Assembly: GCF_000379065.1 (NCBI RefSeq)
Contig: NZ_KB900614.1
Span: 2,657,149 to 2,721,148, forward strand
Source: Salinispora mooreana
GTDB taxonomy: Bacteria > Actinomycetota > Actinomycetes > Mycobacteriales > Micromonosporaceae
Length of the DNA: 64,000 bases
Direction of reading: 5' to 3'
The notes under the pieces were generated by a model that was given only the letters and a program-made list of their open reading frames with translations, did not search any database and was not told the origin of the DNA. A program made the position numbers and the translations under genes. Shown one piece after another: positions 53,101 through 61,108 of the stretch. Within the stretch, counting starts at the first letter, position 1; the number at the start of each line of letters is the position of its first letter.

Positions 53101-54320
53101 TAGGAGACGTCCTTGCCCGTGTAGATCGGGTTCATGTCCCGCGTCTGTGGGCTGGGCCGGCGTCCGGTCGCGGCCAGCTCCGCGCGGACGGCGTCGAGGA
53201 AGTCCCGCGGGTTACCGCAGACGAAGCGGGGCCAGACATACTTCTCGGCCCACGAACGGTGGATCTCGGTGACCCACTTGTTCGGCGGGGTGTAGTCGGT
53301 GCCGACCGGCAGCAGCAGGTTCTTCGTCGCGCCGACCGGCTTGAGGCGCTGGTACAGCTCGTAGACGGCCTTCTCGGCGCTGGCCAGGTCCGGGGAGGAG
53401 TCCATCCACCAGCCGGCCGAGTAGTGGTGCGGCATGAAGTGGGTGAGGACACCGAGCCCCGACGGCGAGATCCACTCGAACTCGCTCGGGAACTGCATCA
53501 CCGTCGCGTCGTTCTTGGCCTCGCGGAAGTTCTTCTGGATCGGCCCCCACTGGTGGAACGGGCCGCGGGCCCAGGCCGAACCGGTCAGCCCGGCGTCGGC
53601 GAGGTAGCCCGGGAACTGCGGGTCGTGCCCGAAGACGTCCAGCTGCCAGGCCGTCTGCGGGTCACCGCCAAGGATGTCCCGCTGGTAGCCGACGCCGTAA
53701 ATGATGTTACGGATCGTGGTCTCGGCGCCGGTGAGGTTGGTGTTCGGCTCGTTGTAGGTGCCACCGATCAGCTCGACCTGGCCGCGCTCGATCAGCAGGC
53801 GCAGGTCCGCCCGCCGCTCGGGATGCAGATCGAAGTACGGCTTCAGGTAGTCGATCTCGGCGAGGACGAAGGTGTACACCGGGTCGCGCAGGGCGAGGTC
53901 CATGTGCGCGTCCACCAGCGCGAAGCCGTTGCGCTCCCAGAGCGGCCGGGTGGTGGCGTCACCGGAGAGCAGCTCCCACGGCGAGGTGTACGCGGCCTGC
54001 GTGTTCCACCACACCGGGTCGTAGTGGAAGTGTGAGACGAGGAACATCGTCCAGCCCGGCTCGGCGACCTCGACCGTGGCTTCCGCGGTCGCGTCGCCGG
54101 CCGTGACGGTTACCGGCAGCTTTGCGCCGGGGGTTCGGTCGTCGATGTCCAGGGGGACCTCGACGACGCCCGTGCCGGTCGCGTTACCGGAGACACCGGG
54201 CCCGGTTACGGTGACCGGGCCGGCGGGACCGTCAAGTGTCACGCGGAGCACCTGACGCGGATTGTCCTCGGTACCGACGAACAGGTCGGTGGACTCGACG
54301 GCGGTAATCATGACCGACAC
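50124..54320 (-). CDS. Alpha-mannosidase, glycoside hydrolase family 38
   Basis: 1398 residues, larger than the usual 850-1050 for bacterial GH38. The catalytic domain carries the zinc ligands His97 and His99 in SHFHYDPVWWN, the nucleophile Asp228 in WQLDVFGHDPQFPGYL, and the HHDAITGSESDQ block. Beta-sandwich domains follow, with a C-terminal NEW3/Ig-like part (HNRTRGEIRAELQLVSPWGTW). There is no signal peptide, so it acts in the cytoplasm on imported oligosaccharide, removing alpha-linked mannose. The GTG at 54320 was chosen because AAGGA lies seven bases before it; an ATG three codons later is possible. It sits between the GH85 gene and the coupled unknown gene in the N-glycan-type operon. 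Confidence 0.92.
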   Translation of the reverse strand: MSVMITAVESTDLFVGTEDNPRQVLRVTLDGPAGPVTVTGPGVSGNATGTGVVEVPLDIDDRTPGAKLPVTVTAGDATAEATVEVAEPGWTMFLVSHFHYDPVWWNTQAAYTSPWELLSGDATTRPLWERNGFALVDAHMDLALRDPVYTFVLAEIDYLKPYFDLHPERRADLRLLIERGQVELIGGTYNEPNTNLTGAETTIRNIIYGVGYQRDILGGDPQTAWQLDVFGHDPQFPGYLADAGLTGSAWARGPFHQWGPIQKNFREAKNDATVMQFPSEFEWISPSGLGVLTHFMPHHYSAGWWMDSSPDLASAEKAVYELYQRLKPVGATKNLLLPVGTDYTPPNKWVTEIHRSWAEKYVWPRFVCGNPRDFLDAVRAELAATGRRPSPQTRDMNPIYTGKDVSYIDTKQAQRAGEVAAVDAEKLATLAALEGLGRYPDAALDKVWRQLAYGAHHDAITGSESDQVYIDLLSGWREAYDLAAAVRDRALDVLVGTVDTTGDGTPIVVANTLSFVRSDLVSVRLPEGHDGGRVIDDTGAEVPAVVDRGTLRFHAADVPALGWRTWRLLPGASSAEPAWTPADGAAIENAYYRVTADAERGGGLDSIYDKISKRELIRADHLGNELRIYEEYPAHPDFGEGPWHLIPKGPVVGSAAAGATVRVETSPIGSRLVVSGVVDEIGYEQTITLWHGVRRVDCRTRIVDFAGADRLVRVRFPVDLPGALPVSEVAAAVVGRGFALPDVDAAEAPWTLDNPANTWFGLGSTARVSLSDAAGSPLGDRALGVAEVVTPTLDEAADARDLVVALAAVGVTVTTASADWARYGWLDVDSNLPDFRIVIGGSQTNDAARELLERAGPEYVEALEQHGRVWIPAEKPLHEVWQPNADLRDLRALPALVVTDVAALTEDVADAQIQARCPGTVPTSELLVDHTVAMLTYGLPGFAIDPTGALHLSLMRSCTGWPSGVWIDPPKRTLPDGASFQLQHWTHEFTYAVTSGDGDWRALTLPAQGQEYNHPLYGRVAENHSGPKPATHSYLGVEPAREVLIGTLKPTGNPIAHGAAAFSDPADAVSLRLLESTGLGRSATLTGALALSDKHQADLLERRGAALADSIELAGSQVTTVVGVPAAAPRSEEPLGPEVEIAQPVHSRYWLHNRGPAPMGYLPVSVGVSPGLLRTVGEPVEVSVVLASHLRDAAVEGTVSILAPQGWTASLGSRPYRLDPDGQLRFDVTVTPPEGVESGLYFITARTEHLGQTIEDVTTVAVGELPALLPVPGDIPEDWDAAQGTKAETGRDTGLTVDVTTTSVTVAPGGRATIGVSLHNRTRGEIRAELQLVSPWGTWDAIAEPIRGVALPAGESDTITFDVVPPRDADPGRFWALVKVMWFGRCQYAPTVELVLEP

Positions 54321-54386
54321 GGGGTCATCCTTTCTGCTGGTACGCCCACCAGCGCGCACACGTCGCGCCGGTGGCAGGTGGGGAGG

Positions 54387-54503
54387 CTACTCGCCGCTGG
54401 CCACAGACTCGTGGGCGCAGGCGACGAGGTCGTCGTTCTGGGGCAGGGTGGTGACAACCAGCCGCACGTACCGGATGTTGACGCTCACTGGATGTGTCGT
54501 CAT
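54387..54503 (-). pseudogene. Frame-shifted remnant of the GH85 C-terminal discoidin-like domain
   Basis: Overlapping the GH85 stop (ATGA junction), a 38-codon frame reads MTTHPVSVNIRYVRLVVTTL..., ending HESVASGE. RYVRLVVT is typical of the last strands of F5/8-type C (discoidin) sugar-binding domains. The GH85 protein itself ends ...NPALDRPANPPR, like the first residues of such a domain (N-x-AL-x-RPA). The middle ~100 residues are missing and the frame has shifted, so this looks like a deletion remnant. A tiny coupled gene is a less likely alternative. Confidence 0.55.
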
Positions 54504-56548
54504 CTCGGCGGGTTCGCCGGCCGGTCGAGCGCCGGGTTGGTCGTGGTCGGCGCGGTGCCGGACCAGGTGACGGTGGTGGTCGCCGGGGTGGAGCGACCGT
54601 ACTCGGTCGAGACCGCCTCGACCTCGATGGTCACGCTGGTCTCGGTGCCGACCCGGTCGAGCTGCGGCACGAAGTACGCGTCGTTCGGCGTGGCACCCAG
54701 AAGGGTACGGCTGCCGTCCGGGTTGCGACGGTACACCTCGTAGTGGTGCACCGTCCCCTGGGCCGGGGGGGTCCAGGCCAGCCGCAGCGTCTGCCGGCTC
54801 GCCGAGACGTCGGTGCTGCCCAGGACGGTCAGATCGGTCGGTGGGGCGACCTGGTCCACCATGCCGTCGTAGACGGCGAGCTGGCCGACCTTGATGTCGT
54901 AGGACGGGACCGCCTCGGCGGCCGATGCCCGCAACCCGATCTGGGCGATCGTCTTGCCGGCGTACTCGGACAGGTCCAGGACGCGGCGCTCCCAGCCAGT
55001 GCCGGAGGTCGAGCCCAGGTCAAGGGGGATGAAGGTGTCCGGGGCGTCGGTGAACGCCACCGCCGCGCTCAGGTGGGTGGCACCGGCCTGCGGGGTCTTG
55101 ACGACCGCCGACAGCTTGGTGTCCTCGGCGACCATCAGCTTGGTCTGGTAGAGGCGCACGGTGTTCGTGGCGTCCAGCGTGCCGTTGAGGCGCAGCGTCG
55201 AACCGCCCTCGTAGGCGTCGGTGAAGTCCAGCGACGGCGTCAGTTTCGTGCCGGTCGAGGAGACGACCCACTGGTAGGTCGGCGGCACGTCCTGCAACGA
55301 CAGGTTGTTCCAGCCGCCGCTGTGCACCTGCTCACCCAGGACGTGGTAAGCATCACCGTTTCCGGTATTGAAGCTGGTCACGAAGGGCTTCTGGGTCACC
55401 GGAGTGGACTCGGCGACGTAGGTGGCGAGCCCCTTCCAGGGCGAGGAGGTCGCGGTGTTCGAGGGGTCGCCGTTCGCACCGACCCAGTAGCGAGAATCAC
55501 GCTCCCGGAAGTCGGCGGGCCCACTCGACGACTTCCAGGTCCACTCCGGGCGGTAGATGCCCAGGGAGGTGACGTGCGACTCGTCGGCCGGGAACAGGGC
55601 GTCCCAGTCGACGTTGGTGTGGTAGCCGTTGGCCTCGGTGTCGATGCCGGCGTGCAGGTCGTACTCGCTGCGCCGCAGCGACTGCGCGTGGTCCCGCGAC
55701 TCCGCGAGCCGCTGGCTGTTGGACCACCAGAAGTTGAGGAACATCGAGTCGGCGACCGGCTTCCGGCCACTACCCAGGAACGCGTCGTTGGCGTCGGTGA
55801 GCGCGTTCTGCCAGGAGATGGGGCCGGATTCGGTCATCGCGTCGTACCACATGAACTCCAGGCCCTGCTTACGGCCGTGGGTCATGGCGTTGCGCATCTC
55901 GGTGGCGAGGGCGGCGTCGCCACCGGTCGTCTCCTGGTTGATGAACCAGCCCTCGAAGCCGTAGTACTCGGCCACCTCGGCGAGCTTGTCCACGACCGGA
56001 TAGGTCGAGCCCGACTTGGTGACGAAGTCATGCACCCAGTCGATCTTCCCGCCGTAGGCGACCGGCGGGAAGAAGACGGTGCCGTACACCTTGACGCCGT
56101 TGCGGTGCGCGGCGTCGATCACCGTGGGGTTCGGCGCGAGGATCAGGCCCTCGACGGACGATCCACCCCAGAAGACCAGGGTGTCGATGTACTGCCAGTG
56201 ACCGAAGGCGTAGTAGTTCTCGTCGAGCGAGCCCTGGGACGGGTTGTCCGACGTCGGGGCGAACGACACCAGCGACGCCACCTCGCCCTCGCCGGCCCGC
56301 GCGTTCGGGTTGGCCTTCAGCGCGGGGTCGGAGACCCGCTTCTGGAGCGGAACAGTCGCTCGGTTGAAGCGGGCGTCGGGGTCGGTCGCCGGGTCCCAGT
56401 CGAGGATCTCGTTCGGGAACCAGTACGAGGCGTACGGCTGACTGCCGTCCTGCGGGCTGGTGTTGGCTGCCGCGGTGGGGGCCGCGTTGAGGGTGCTGCC
56501 AGCCACGACTGTGGCACCAACCAGCAGGGACAGAAGCAGGCGTCGCAT
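54500..56548 (-). CDS. Secreted endo-beta-N-acetylglucosaminidase, glycoside hydrolase family 85
   Basis: 682 residues. Signal peptide MRRLLLSLLVGATVVAGSTL with cleavage near APTAAA. GH85 TIM barrel (about 35-360): YASYWFPNEILDWDP, WQYIDTLVFWGGSSVEGLILAPNP, and the catalytic pair Asn204/Glu206 in EGWFINQETTGG, as in Endo-D-type enzymes. A beta-sandwich domain (about 365-565) and a fibronectin III-like domain (about 575-665) follow. It cuts between the two GlcNAc residues of N-glycan cores by the substrate-assisted mechanism of the family. There is no anchor, so it is probably released. GGAGGTGATC lies ideally before the ATG. The C-terminus seems truncated by a deletion and frameshift that removed a discoidin domain; the catalytic part is intact. 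Confidence 0.92.
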   Translation of the reverse strand: MRRLLLSLLVGATVVAGSTLNAAPTAAANTSPQDGSQPYASYWFPNEILDWDPATDPDARFNRATVPLQKRVSDPALKANPNARAGEGEVASLVSFAPTSDNPSQGSLDENYYAFGHWQYIDTLVFWGGSSVEGLILAPNPTVIDAAHRNGVKVYGTVFFPPVAYGGKIDWVHDFVTKSGSTYPVVDKLAEVAEYYGFEGWFINQETTGGDAALATEMRNAMTHGRKQGLEFMWYDAMTESGPISWQNALTDANDAFLGSGRKPVADSMFLNFWWSNSQRLAESRDHAQSLRRSEYDLHAGIDTEANGYHTNVDWDALFPADESHVTSLGIYRPEWTWKSSSGPADFRERDSRYWVGANGDPSNTATSSPWKGLATYVAESTPVTQKPFVTSFNTGNGDAYHVLGEQVHSGGWNNLSLQDVPPTYQWVVSSTGTKLTPSLDFTDAYEGGSTLRLNGTLDATNTVRLYQTKLMVAEDTKLSAVVKTPQAGATHLSAAVAFTDAPDTFIPLDLGSTSGTGWERRVLDLSEYAGKTIAQIGLRASAAEAVPSYDIKVGQLAVYDGMVDQVAPPTDLTVLGSTDVSASRQTLRLAWTPPAQGTVHHYEVYRRNPDGSRTLLGATPNDAYFVPQLDRVGTETSVTIEVEAVSTEYGRSTPATTTVTWSGTAPTTTNPALDRPANPPR

Positions 56549-56565
56549 CCAGGATCACCTCCGAT

Positions 56566-56601
56566 GGGGGTAGGGGGATGGGGGGTGGGTCGGGGCGGGG
56601 G
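56566..56601 (+). promoter_or_regulatory. G-quadruplex-type run between permease and GH85 genes
   Basis: Six consecutive G-runs of 5, 5, 6, 3, 4 and 5 bases, separated by spacers of only one or two bases, on the strand that is template for the operon. It fills the 54-base gap between the second permease gene and the GH85 ribosome site. It could slow RNA polymerase or separate expression of the transporter and the hydrolases; effect unproved. Confidence 0.5.
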
Positions 56602-56602
56602 A

Positions 56603-57517
56603 TTACCCCTTGATCGCCCCCTCCTCGACGCCGCGGAAGAAGAACCGTTGCAGCGTCGCGAAGACAATGACGATCGGGATGAACGCGATCATCGTGCCGG
56701 CCGCGATAACCCGGGGGTTCGCGGTGAAGGCACCGCTGAGGTACTGCAGGCCGACGGTGAGGGTGTAGTTCTGCGGGTCGGTCAACACGATCAGCGGCCA
56801 CAGGAAGTCATCCCAGGCGCCGATGAACGCGAAGATCGTGATGACGCTGAGCATGCCCCGCACGTTGGGGAGTCCGACGTGGATCAGCCGTTGCCAGGCT
56901 GACGCACCGTCGATCACCGCCGCCTCGTCCATCTCGTCGGGGATCGCCATGAACGCCGCGCGCATCAACAACACGTTCAGCATGGCGACGGTGGTGGGCA
57001 GCGCCACACCGATCAACGTGTCGGCCAGACCGAGGCTGCGAACCGTCACGTACTGCGAGATGATCGTCACCTCGCCGGGCAGCACCAGGGTGCCGAGCAC
57101 CAGCGCGAGGAACAGCGTCCGACCCCGGAAGTGCAGCTTGGCGAGGGCGAACCCGGCCAGGGTGGCGCCCACGGCGTTACCGGTGACCGTCATCGCCGCC
57201 ACGATCAGCGAGTTCTTGGCGTACGACAGGACGGGGATCGTCTCGGCCACCCGCAGGTAGTTGTCAAACGTCGGATCGGAGGGAATGAACTGCGGCGTCG
57301 AGGTGTAGATGTTCTCGCCGGCGCCTTTCAGGGAGGTGGACAGCTGCCACACGAACGGCCCGACGGTCACCACCAGCGCCAGCAGCAGCAGCGCGTACCG
57401 GAGCAGCTTCTCGCGCCGCCCCATGGTGCCGAAGCCCGAGCCCCGACGCCGTCGCTTCGGCGCGGGGGCCGGCGTCTTCGCCGGAGCGCCGGCGGGAGGG
57501 GTGGTGAGCTGCGTCAT
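56603..57517 (-). CDS. Sugar ABC transporter permease, MalG type
   Basis: 304 residues. An N-terminal cytoplasmic stretch rich in Pro and Arg (~38 residues), then six predicted membrane segments. The ATPase-contact EAA loop is DEAAVIDGASAWQRLIHVGLPNVRG near residue 198. Second permease of a CUT1-family oligosaccharide importer with the gene at 57520; the two are two bases apart. No ATPase gene is in this operon, so a shared MsmK-type ATPase elsewhere in the genome must power it. Substrate inferred from neighbours: mannose-containing oligosaccharides released by GH85. Confidence 0.93.
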   Translation of the reverse strand: MTQLTTPPAGAPAKTPAPAPKRRRRGSGFGTMGRREKLLRYALLLLALVVTVGPFVWQLSTSLKGAGENIYTSTPQFIPSDPTFDNYLRVAETIPVLSYAKNSLIVAAMTVTGNAVGATLAGFALAKLHFRGRTLFLALVLGTLVLPGEVTIISQYVTVRSLGLADTLIGVALPTTVAMLNVLLMRAAFMAIPDEMDEAAVIDGASAWQRLIHVGLPNVRGMLSVITIFAFIGAWDDFLWPLIVLTDPQNYTLTVGLQYLSGAFTANPRVIAAGTMIAFIPIVIVFATLQRFFFRGVEEGAIKG

Positions 57518-57519
57518 GG

Positions 57520-58392
57520 CTAGGCCGCCTTCCGGTTCAGGCGCAGGAGGAGAAGCATCGGGCCGACAGTGATCACGAACAACAACAGGCTGAGCGCCGA
57601 GGCGTAGCCGAGGTGTCCGGTGAAGCCCCGGCTGTACATCTGGATGAGCATGACCAGGGACATGGTCCGCCCGCCGGGCCCGCCGGTGCCGTTGGTGAGG
57701 ACGAACAACTCGGTGAAGACCCGCAGCGCGGAGACGGTGACCAGGACGCTGACCAGCAACATCGTGGTGCGCACCCCGGGCACGGTGACCGACCAGAACC
57801 GACGGATCGGACCGGCGCCGTCAACCGCAGCCGCCTCGTGTAGCTGGCGCGAGACGTTCCCCAAGGCCGACAAGTAGATGATCATGTAGTAACCCAGCCC
57901 CTTCCACACGGTGAGGCTGATCGCGCTGAACAGCAGCAACCAGCGCCCGCTGAGGAAGGGCAGCGGTTCGGTGAGGAAGCCGAGCTGTTGGGCCAGCCCG
58001 TTGACCAGGCCGCGGTCCTCCAGCAACCAGGTCCAGATCAGCGCCACGACCACCGCGGAGGCGATCACCGGGGTGTAGAAGGCCGTGCGAAAGAACGTGA
58101 TGCCCGGCAGCTTCTTCTCCAACAGCACCGCGAGCAGCAGCGGCAGGAAGAGCAACAGGGGTAAACAGACCAACATATAGACGATGCTGTTCACCAGCGC
58201 GTAGACGAGTTGCTCGTCGTTGAGCATGCGCTCGAAGTTGGCCACTCCAGTGAAGCTTCCACCGCCGAGTGGCTTGGCGTTGGTGAACGCGAGGACCACG
58301 GTGTTGATCGCTGGCCAGAGGTTGAACACCAGCAGCCAGACGAGGGCAGGCCCGAGCAACAGCCAGGGGGTGAACCAACGCTGAGTTTTCAT
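57520..58392 (-). CDS. Sugar ABC transporter permease, MalF type
   Basis: 290 residues, six predicted membrane segments. The EAA loop is HEAAAVDGAGPIRRFWSVTVPGVR near residue 205. The ATG of MKTQRWFTPWLLLGPALVWLL was chosen because the permease begins there; the open frame upstream is GC-rich non-coding sequence. It forms the importer pore with the MalG-type permease. A 176-base gap containing a hairpin separates it from the binding-protein gene. Confidence 0.93.
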   Translation of the reverse strand: MKTQRWFTPWLLLGPALVWLLVFNLWPAINTVVLAFTNAKPLGGGSFTGVANFERMLNDEQLVYALVNSIVYMLVCLPLLLFLPLLLAVLLEKKLPGITFFRTAFYTPVIASAVVVALIWTWLLEDRGLVNGLAQQLGFLTEPLPFLSGRWLLLFSAISLTVWKGLGYYMIIYLSALGNVSRQLHEAAAVDGAGPIRRFWSVTVPGVRTTMLLVSVLVTVSALRVFTELFVLTNGTGGPGGRTMSLVMLIQMYSRGFTGHLGYASALSLLLFVITVGPMLLLLRLNRKAA

Positions 58393-58495
58393 TACGTCCC
58401 GCTTTGCTTTTCCGGTGGGTGGCGTGGCGATGCGGTAAGTCGCGCAACGACAGGTGACGGCGGGGCCGGCGCCGGGGCAGGGGCAGGGGCGGCGC

Positions 58496-58535
58496 CGGTG
58501 CTCGGCCGGCCGGGTTCCGGTCCGGCCGAGCACCG
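58496..58535 (-). promoter_or_regulatory. Intergenic hairpin between binding-protein and permease genes
   Basis: A 14-base inverted repeat CGGTGCTCGGCCGG / CCGGCCGAGCACCG with a 12-base loop, 33 bases after the binding-protein stop. In many sugar ABC operons a hairpin here stabilises the upstream mRNA or partly ends transcription, giving more binding protein than permease. Confidence 0.55.
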
Positions 58536-58568
58536 CTGGTCAGCGTCTGACCGGCCCGGCCGGACCGA

Positions 58569-59849
58569 TCAGTTGTTGAGCAGTTCGTTGCACTTCTCGA
58601 CTGCCTTGTCCAGCGCCTGCTGCGAGGTGATCTCCCCGCTGATCGCGAGGGAGAACTGCTGATTGATGAAGTCGGTCATCCCCTGGTCGACGATGACTGG
58701 CTTCAACAGCTCCGCCTCAGCCAGCGAGGTGAAGGCGATCTTCTTCGCGTCCCCGGCGTTGGTGCCGTCGCTCTCGCTGAACTGCGGATCCTCAGCGGAG
58801 ACAACTGTACTCGGGAAGATGCCGGGCACGACCTCAGCGAAGGCCGCCTGGTTCTCCGCGTTGGTCACCCAACGGGCGAGGGCGATGGCCGCGGGCAGGT
58901 TGTCGCTGCCCTTCGCCACCGACAGCCCCTGGGTGTACAGCGGCGGGGTGCCGATCGCCGGTGACGCGATGATCTTCTCGGCCAGCGACGGGTTGTCGAC
59001 CTTGATGGTGTTGATCGAGTTACCGCCACCGGTGGTCCAGGCGACCTGCTGCTTCTTGAACAGCTCCATGTTGCCGAGGTAGGCGTCGGTCAGCACGTTG
59101 CGGGGCAGGAGCCCCTCGGCGAACGCGTCCCGGTAGGTGTCGAGGACCGCCGCGGCCTCGGGGGTGTTGAAGACGAACTCCTTGCCGTCTGCCGAGAGGA
59201 TGTCGACTCCGGCCTGGGTCAGGTCCTCGACGCTGGGCATCCGGCTCAGCAGGTGGACCTTGCCGTCGGACTCCTCCTTGACGATCCGGGCCTGGGCGAC
59301 CAGTTCCTCAATCGTGGTCGGGAGCTTGGTTTCGTCCAACCCGTACTGGGACAGCAGCTCCGTGTTCCAGAAGTTCACGTCGGTGTTGAGGTACCACGGG
59401 TAGCCGTAGACCCCGGTCTGACCGGCGTACTCGTAGGAGGCGACGGCGCCCGCGACGTACTCCTCACGGAGTTTGTCGTCGGCCTGGTCGACGTCGAGCA
59501 GCAACCCCTGCTCGGCGAGGGGCAGGGCGAAGTCCGGTGGGAGGTTCGTCACGTCGGGCAGCTCATTGCTGGCCGCCTGGCTGAGCACCTTCTCCGAGTA
59601 ACCGTCACCGGGCTGGTCCAGCCACTTGACGGTCGTTCCCGGGTACTTCTCCTCAAAGCCGTCGATAACACCCTGCATGTAATCGGTGAACTTGGGCTTC
59701 AGGGCCCAGGTCTGCAGGGTGACAGTGCCTTTGACCTCGCCGGTGATGTCGACCTGGTCATCGCTGGAGTCCGTACCGGACAGCCCGCATCCCGCCAGCG
59801 CCGTCAACACGGCCGACGACAGGGCAAGCCCGGCCAAGCGTGTTCGCAT
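58569..59849 (-). CDS. Sugar-binding lipoprotein of an ABC importer
   Basis: 426 residues. Lipoprotein signal with lipobox LTALAGC (Cys21), then a family 1 solute-binding fold: TVTLQTWALKPKFTDYMQGVIDGFEEKYPGTTVKW, VYGYPWYLNTDVNFWN, QVAWTTGGGNS. Anchored outside the cell membrane, it should capture the oligosaccharide and deliver it to the two permeases. It is the first gene of the minus-strand operon and divergent from the LacI gene. A LacI-type palindrome lies 86-97 bases before its start. The substrate is not readable from the sequence; the GH85/GH38 context suggests Man(n)GlcNAc. Confidence 0.93.
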   Translation of the reverse strand: MRTRLAGLALSSAVLTALAGCGLSGTDSSDDQVDITGEVKGTVTLQTWALKPKFTDYMQGVIDGFEEKYPGTTVKWLDQPGDGYSEKVLSQAASNELPDVTNLPPDFALPLAEQGLLLDVDQADDKLREEYVAGAVASYEYAGQTGVYGYPWYLNTDVNFWNTELLSQYGLDETKLPTTIEELVAQARIVKEESDGKVHLLSRMPSVEDLTQAGVDILSADGKEFVFNTPEAAAVLDTYRDAFAEGLLPRNVLTDAYLGNMELFKKQQVAWTTGGGNSINTIKVDNPSLAEKIIASPAIGTPPLYTQGLSVAKGSDNLPAAIALARWVTNAENQAAFAEVVPGIFPSTVVSAEDPQFSESDGTNAGDAKKIAFTSLAEAELLKPVIVDQGMTDFINQQFSLAISGEITSQQALDKAVEKCNELLNN

Positions 59850-59934
59850 CTCTCTCCGCCCCTAACTTTTAGTCAGCCGGCCACCCCGTCGGATCGGGCG
59901 TGTCCGGTGCTCACAGGCGATCCGCCGGCAATGA

Positions 59935-59946
59935 TAAACCGGTCTA
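59935..59946. promoter_or_regulatory. Candidate LacI-family operator, site 1
   Basis: TAAACCGGTCTA is a near-perfect palindrome around a central CG, the typical shape of LacI/GalR-family operators. It lies in the divergent promoter region between the binding-protein gene and the LacI gene, and a variant (site 2) occurs before the GH5 gene. Confidence 0.5.
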
Positions 59947-60040
59947 GTGAACGGACTATCCCCCCGGTTAGAATCACGTGTCAAGAGCGGCCTACCGACC
60001 GTCGCTTCTCGGTAGCCGCGTGGAGGGAGAGCGTCGCCAG

Positions 60041-61060
60041 ATGCAGCGACCGACAATCGCCGACATCGCCCGGCAGGCCGGGGTCTCCAAGGGCGCCGTC
60101 TCGTTCGCGCTCAACGGCCGGCCCGGCGTCAGCGAGGCCACCCGGGCCCGCATCCTCCGGGTGGCCGAGGAGATCAACTGGCGCCCACACAGTGCGGCGC
60201 GGGCCCTCGGCGGAGCCCGAGCCGACGCCGTCGGGCTGGTGATCGCGCGCCCCGCGCGGACCCTCGGGGTGGAGCCCTTCTTCGCTCGCCTCCTCTCCGG
60301 TCTCCAGGCGGAGTTCTCCAGTCAGTCGATCGCGCTGCACCTGATGATCGTCGAGGACACCCGAGCGGAGATCGAGATCTACCGGAGCTGGGTCTCCGAA
60401 CGCCGGGTGGACGGCCTAATGCTGATCGACCTGAAGGTTCGTGACCCACGCATCGCCGTGGTGGAGCAGCTCAAGATCCCGGCCGTCGTGGTCGGCGGGC
60501 CGGGCCGACACGGACGCGTCTCCTCGGTCTGGGCCGACGACCGGGCGGCGATGCTCTCGGCGGTGGAGTACCTCGCTGTACTCGGCCACACCCGGATCGC
60601 CCACGTGTCGGGGCTACCCGAGTTTCAGCACACCCAGCGCCGCTCCCGGGCGTTGCGGGACGCCGCCACCCGGCTGACGCTCCCCCGCGCCCGGTCACTG
60701 CACACCGACTTCAGCGACGCCCAGGGCGCGGCAGCCACTCGTAAGCTGCTCGCCGGGGCCGGCCGCCCAACGGCGATCATCTACGACAGCGACCTGATGG
60801 CGGTCGCCGGGCTGGGCGTCGCGCTGGAGATGGGGGTCGCCGTCCCACACGACCTATCGATCATCTCCTTCGACGACTCGGTGTTGGCCCAGCTCACCCA
60901 CCCCTCCCTCACCGCGCTGTCCCGCGACACCTACCGCTTCGGCGTGCAGGCGGCCCAGGCCATGATGGCGGTCCTGGCCGACCCCACGAAGACGAAGAAC
61001 CACAAGACCGAGACGCCACGGCTGATCGCGCGGGAGAGCACCTCACCGACCCGCAGCTAG
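60041..61060 (+). CDS. LacI-family transcriptional regulator
   Basis: 339 residues. N-terminal helix-turn-helix (about 4-25, TIADIARQAGVSKGAVSFAL) with hinge helix, then a periplasmic-binding-protein-like effector domain (GLVIARPARTLGVEPFFARLLSGL, PTAIIYDSDLMAVAGLGVALEMG, SIISFDDSVLAQLTHPSLTAL). It most likely represses the divergent import/hydrolase operon and the GH5 gene just downstream until a sugar ligand binds. The ATG at 60041 is supported by GGAGGGAGA; an in-frame GTG seven codons earlier is possible. Confidence 0.92.
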   Translation: MQRPTIADIARQAGVSKGAVSFALNGRPGVSEATRARILRVAEEINWRPHSAARALGGARADAVGLVIARPARTLGVEPFFARLLSGLQAEFSSQSIALHLMIVEDTRAEIEIYRSWVSERRVDGLMLIDLKVRDPRIAVVEQLKIPAVVVGGPGRHGRVSSVWADDRAAMLSAVEYLAVLGHTRIAHVSGLPEFQHTQRRSRALRDAATRLTLPRARSLHTDFSDAQGAAATRKLLAGAGRPTAIIYDSDLMAVAGLGVALEMGVAVPHDLSIISFDDSVLAQLTHPSLTALSRDTYRFGVQAAQAMMAVLADPTKTKNHKTETPRLIARESTSPTRS

Positions 61061-61108
61061 GACTCGGGTGTCGATACTCGCGTGTCGAGCAATACTCAGG
61101 GTGTCGAA

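Noticed and set aside
54494-56902. 802-codon plus-strand open frame opposite the GH85 gene
   Set aside because: The opposite strand encodes an intact GH85 with signal peptide and catalytic pair; the antisense frame is low-complexity.
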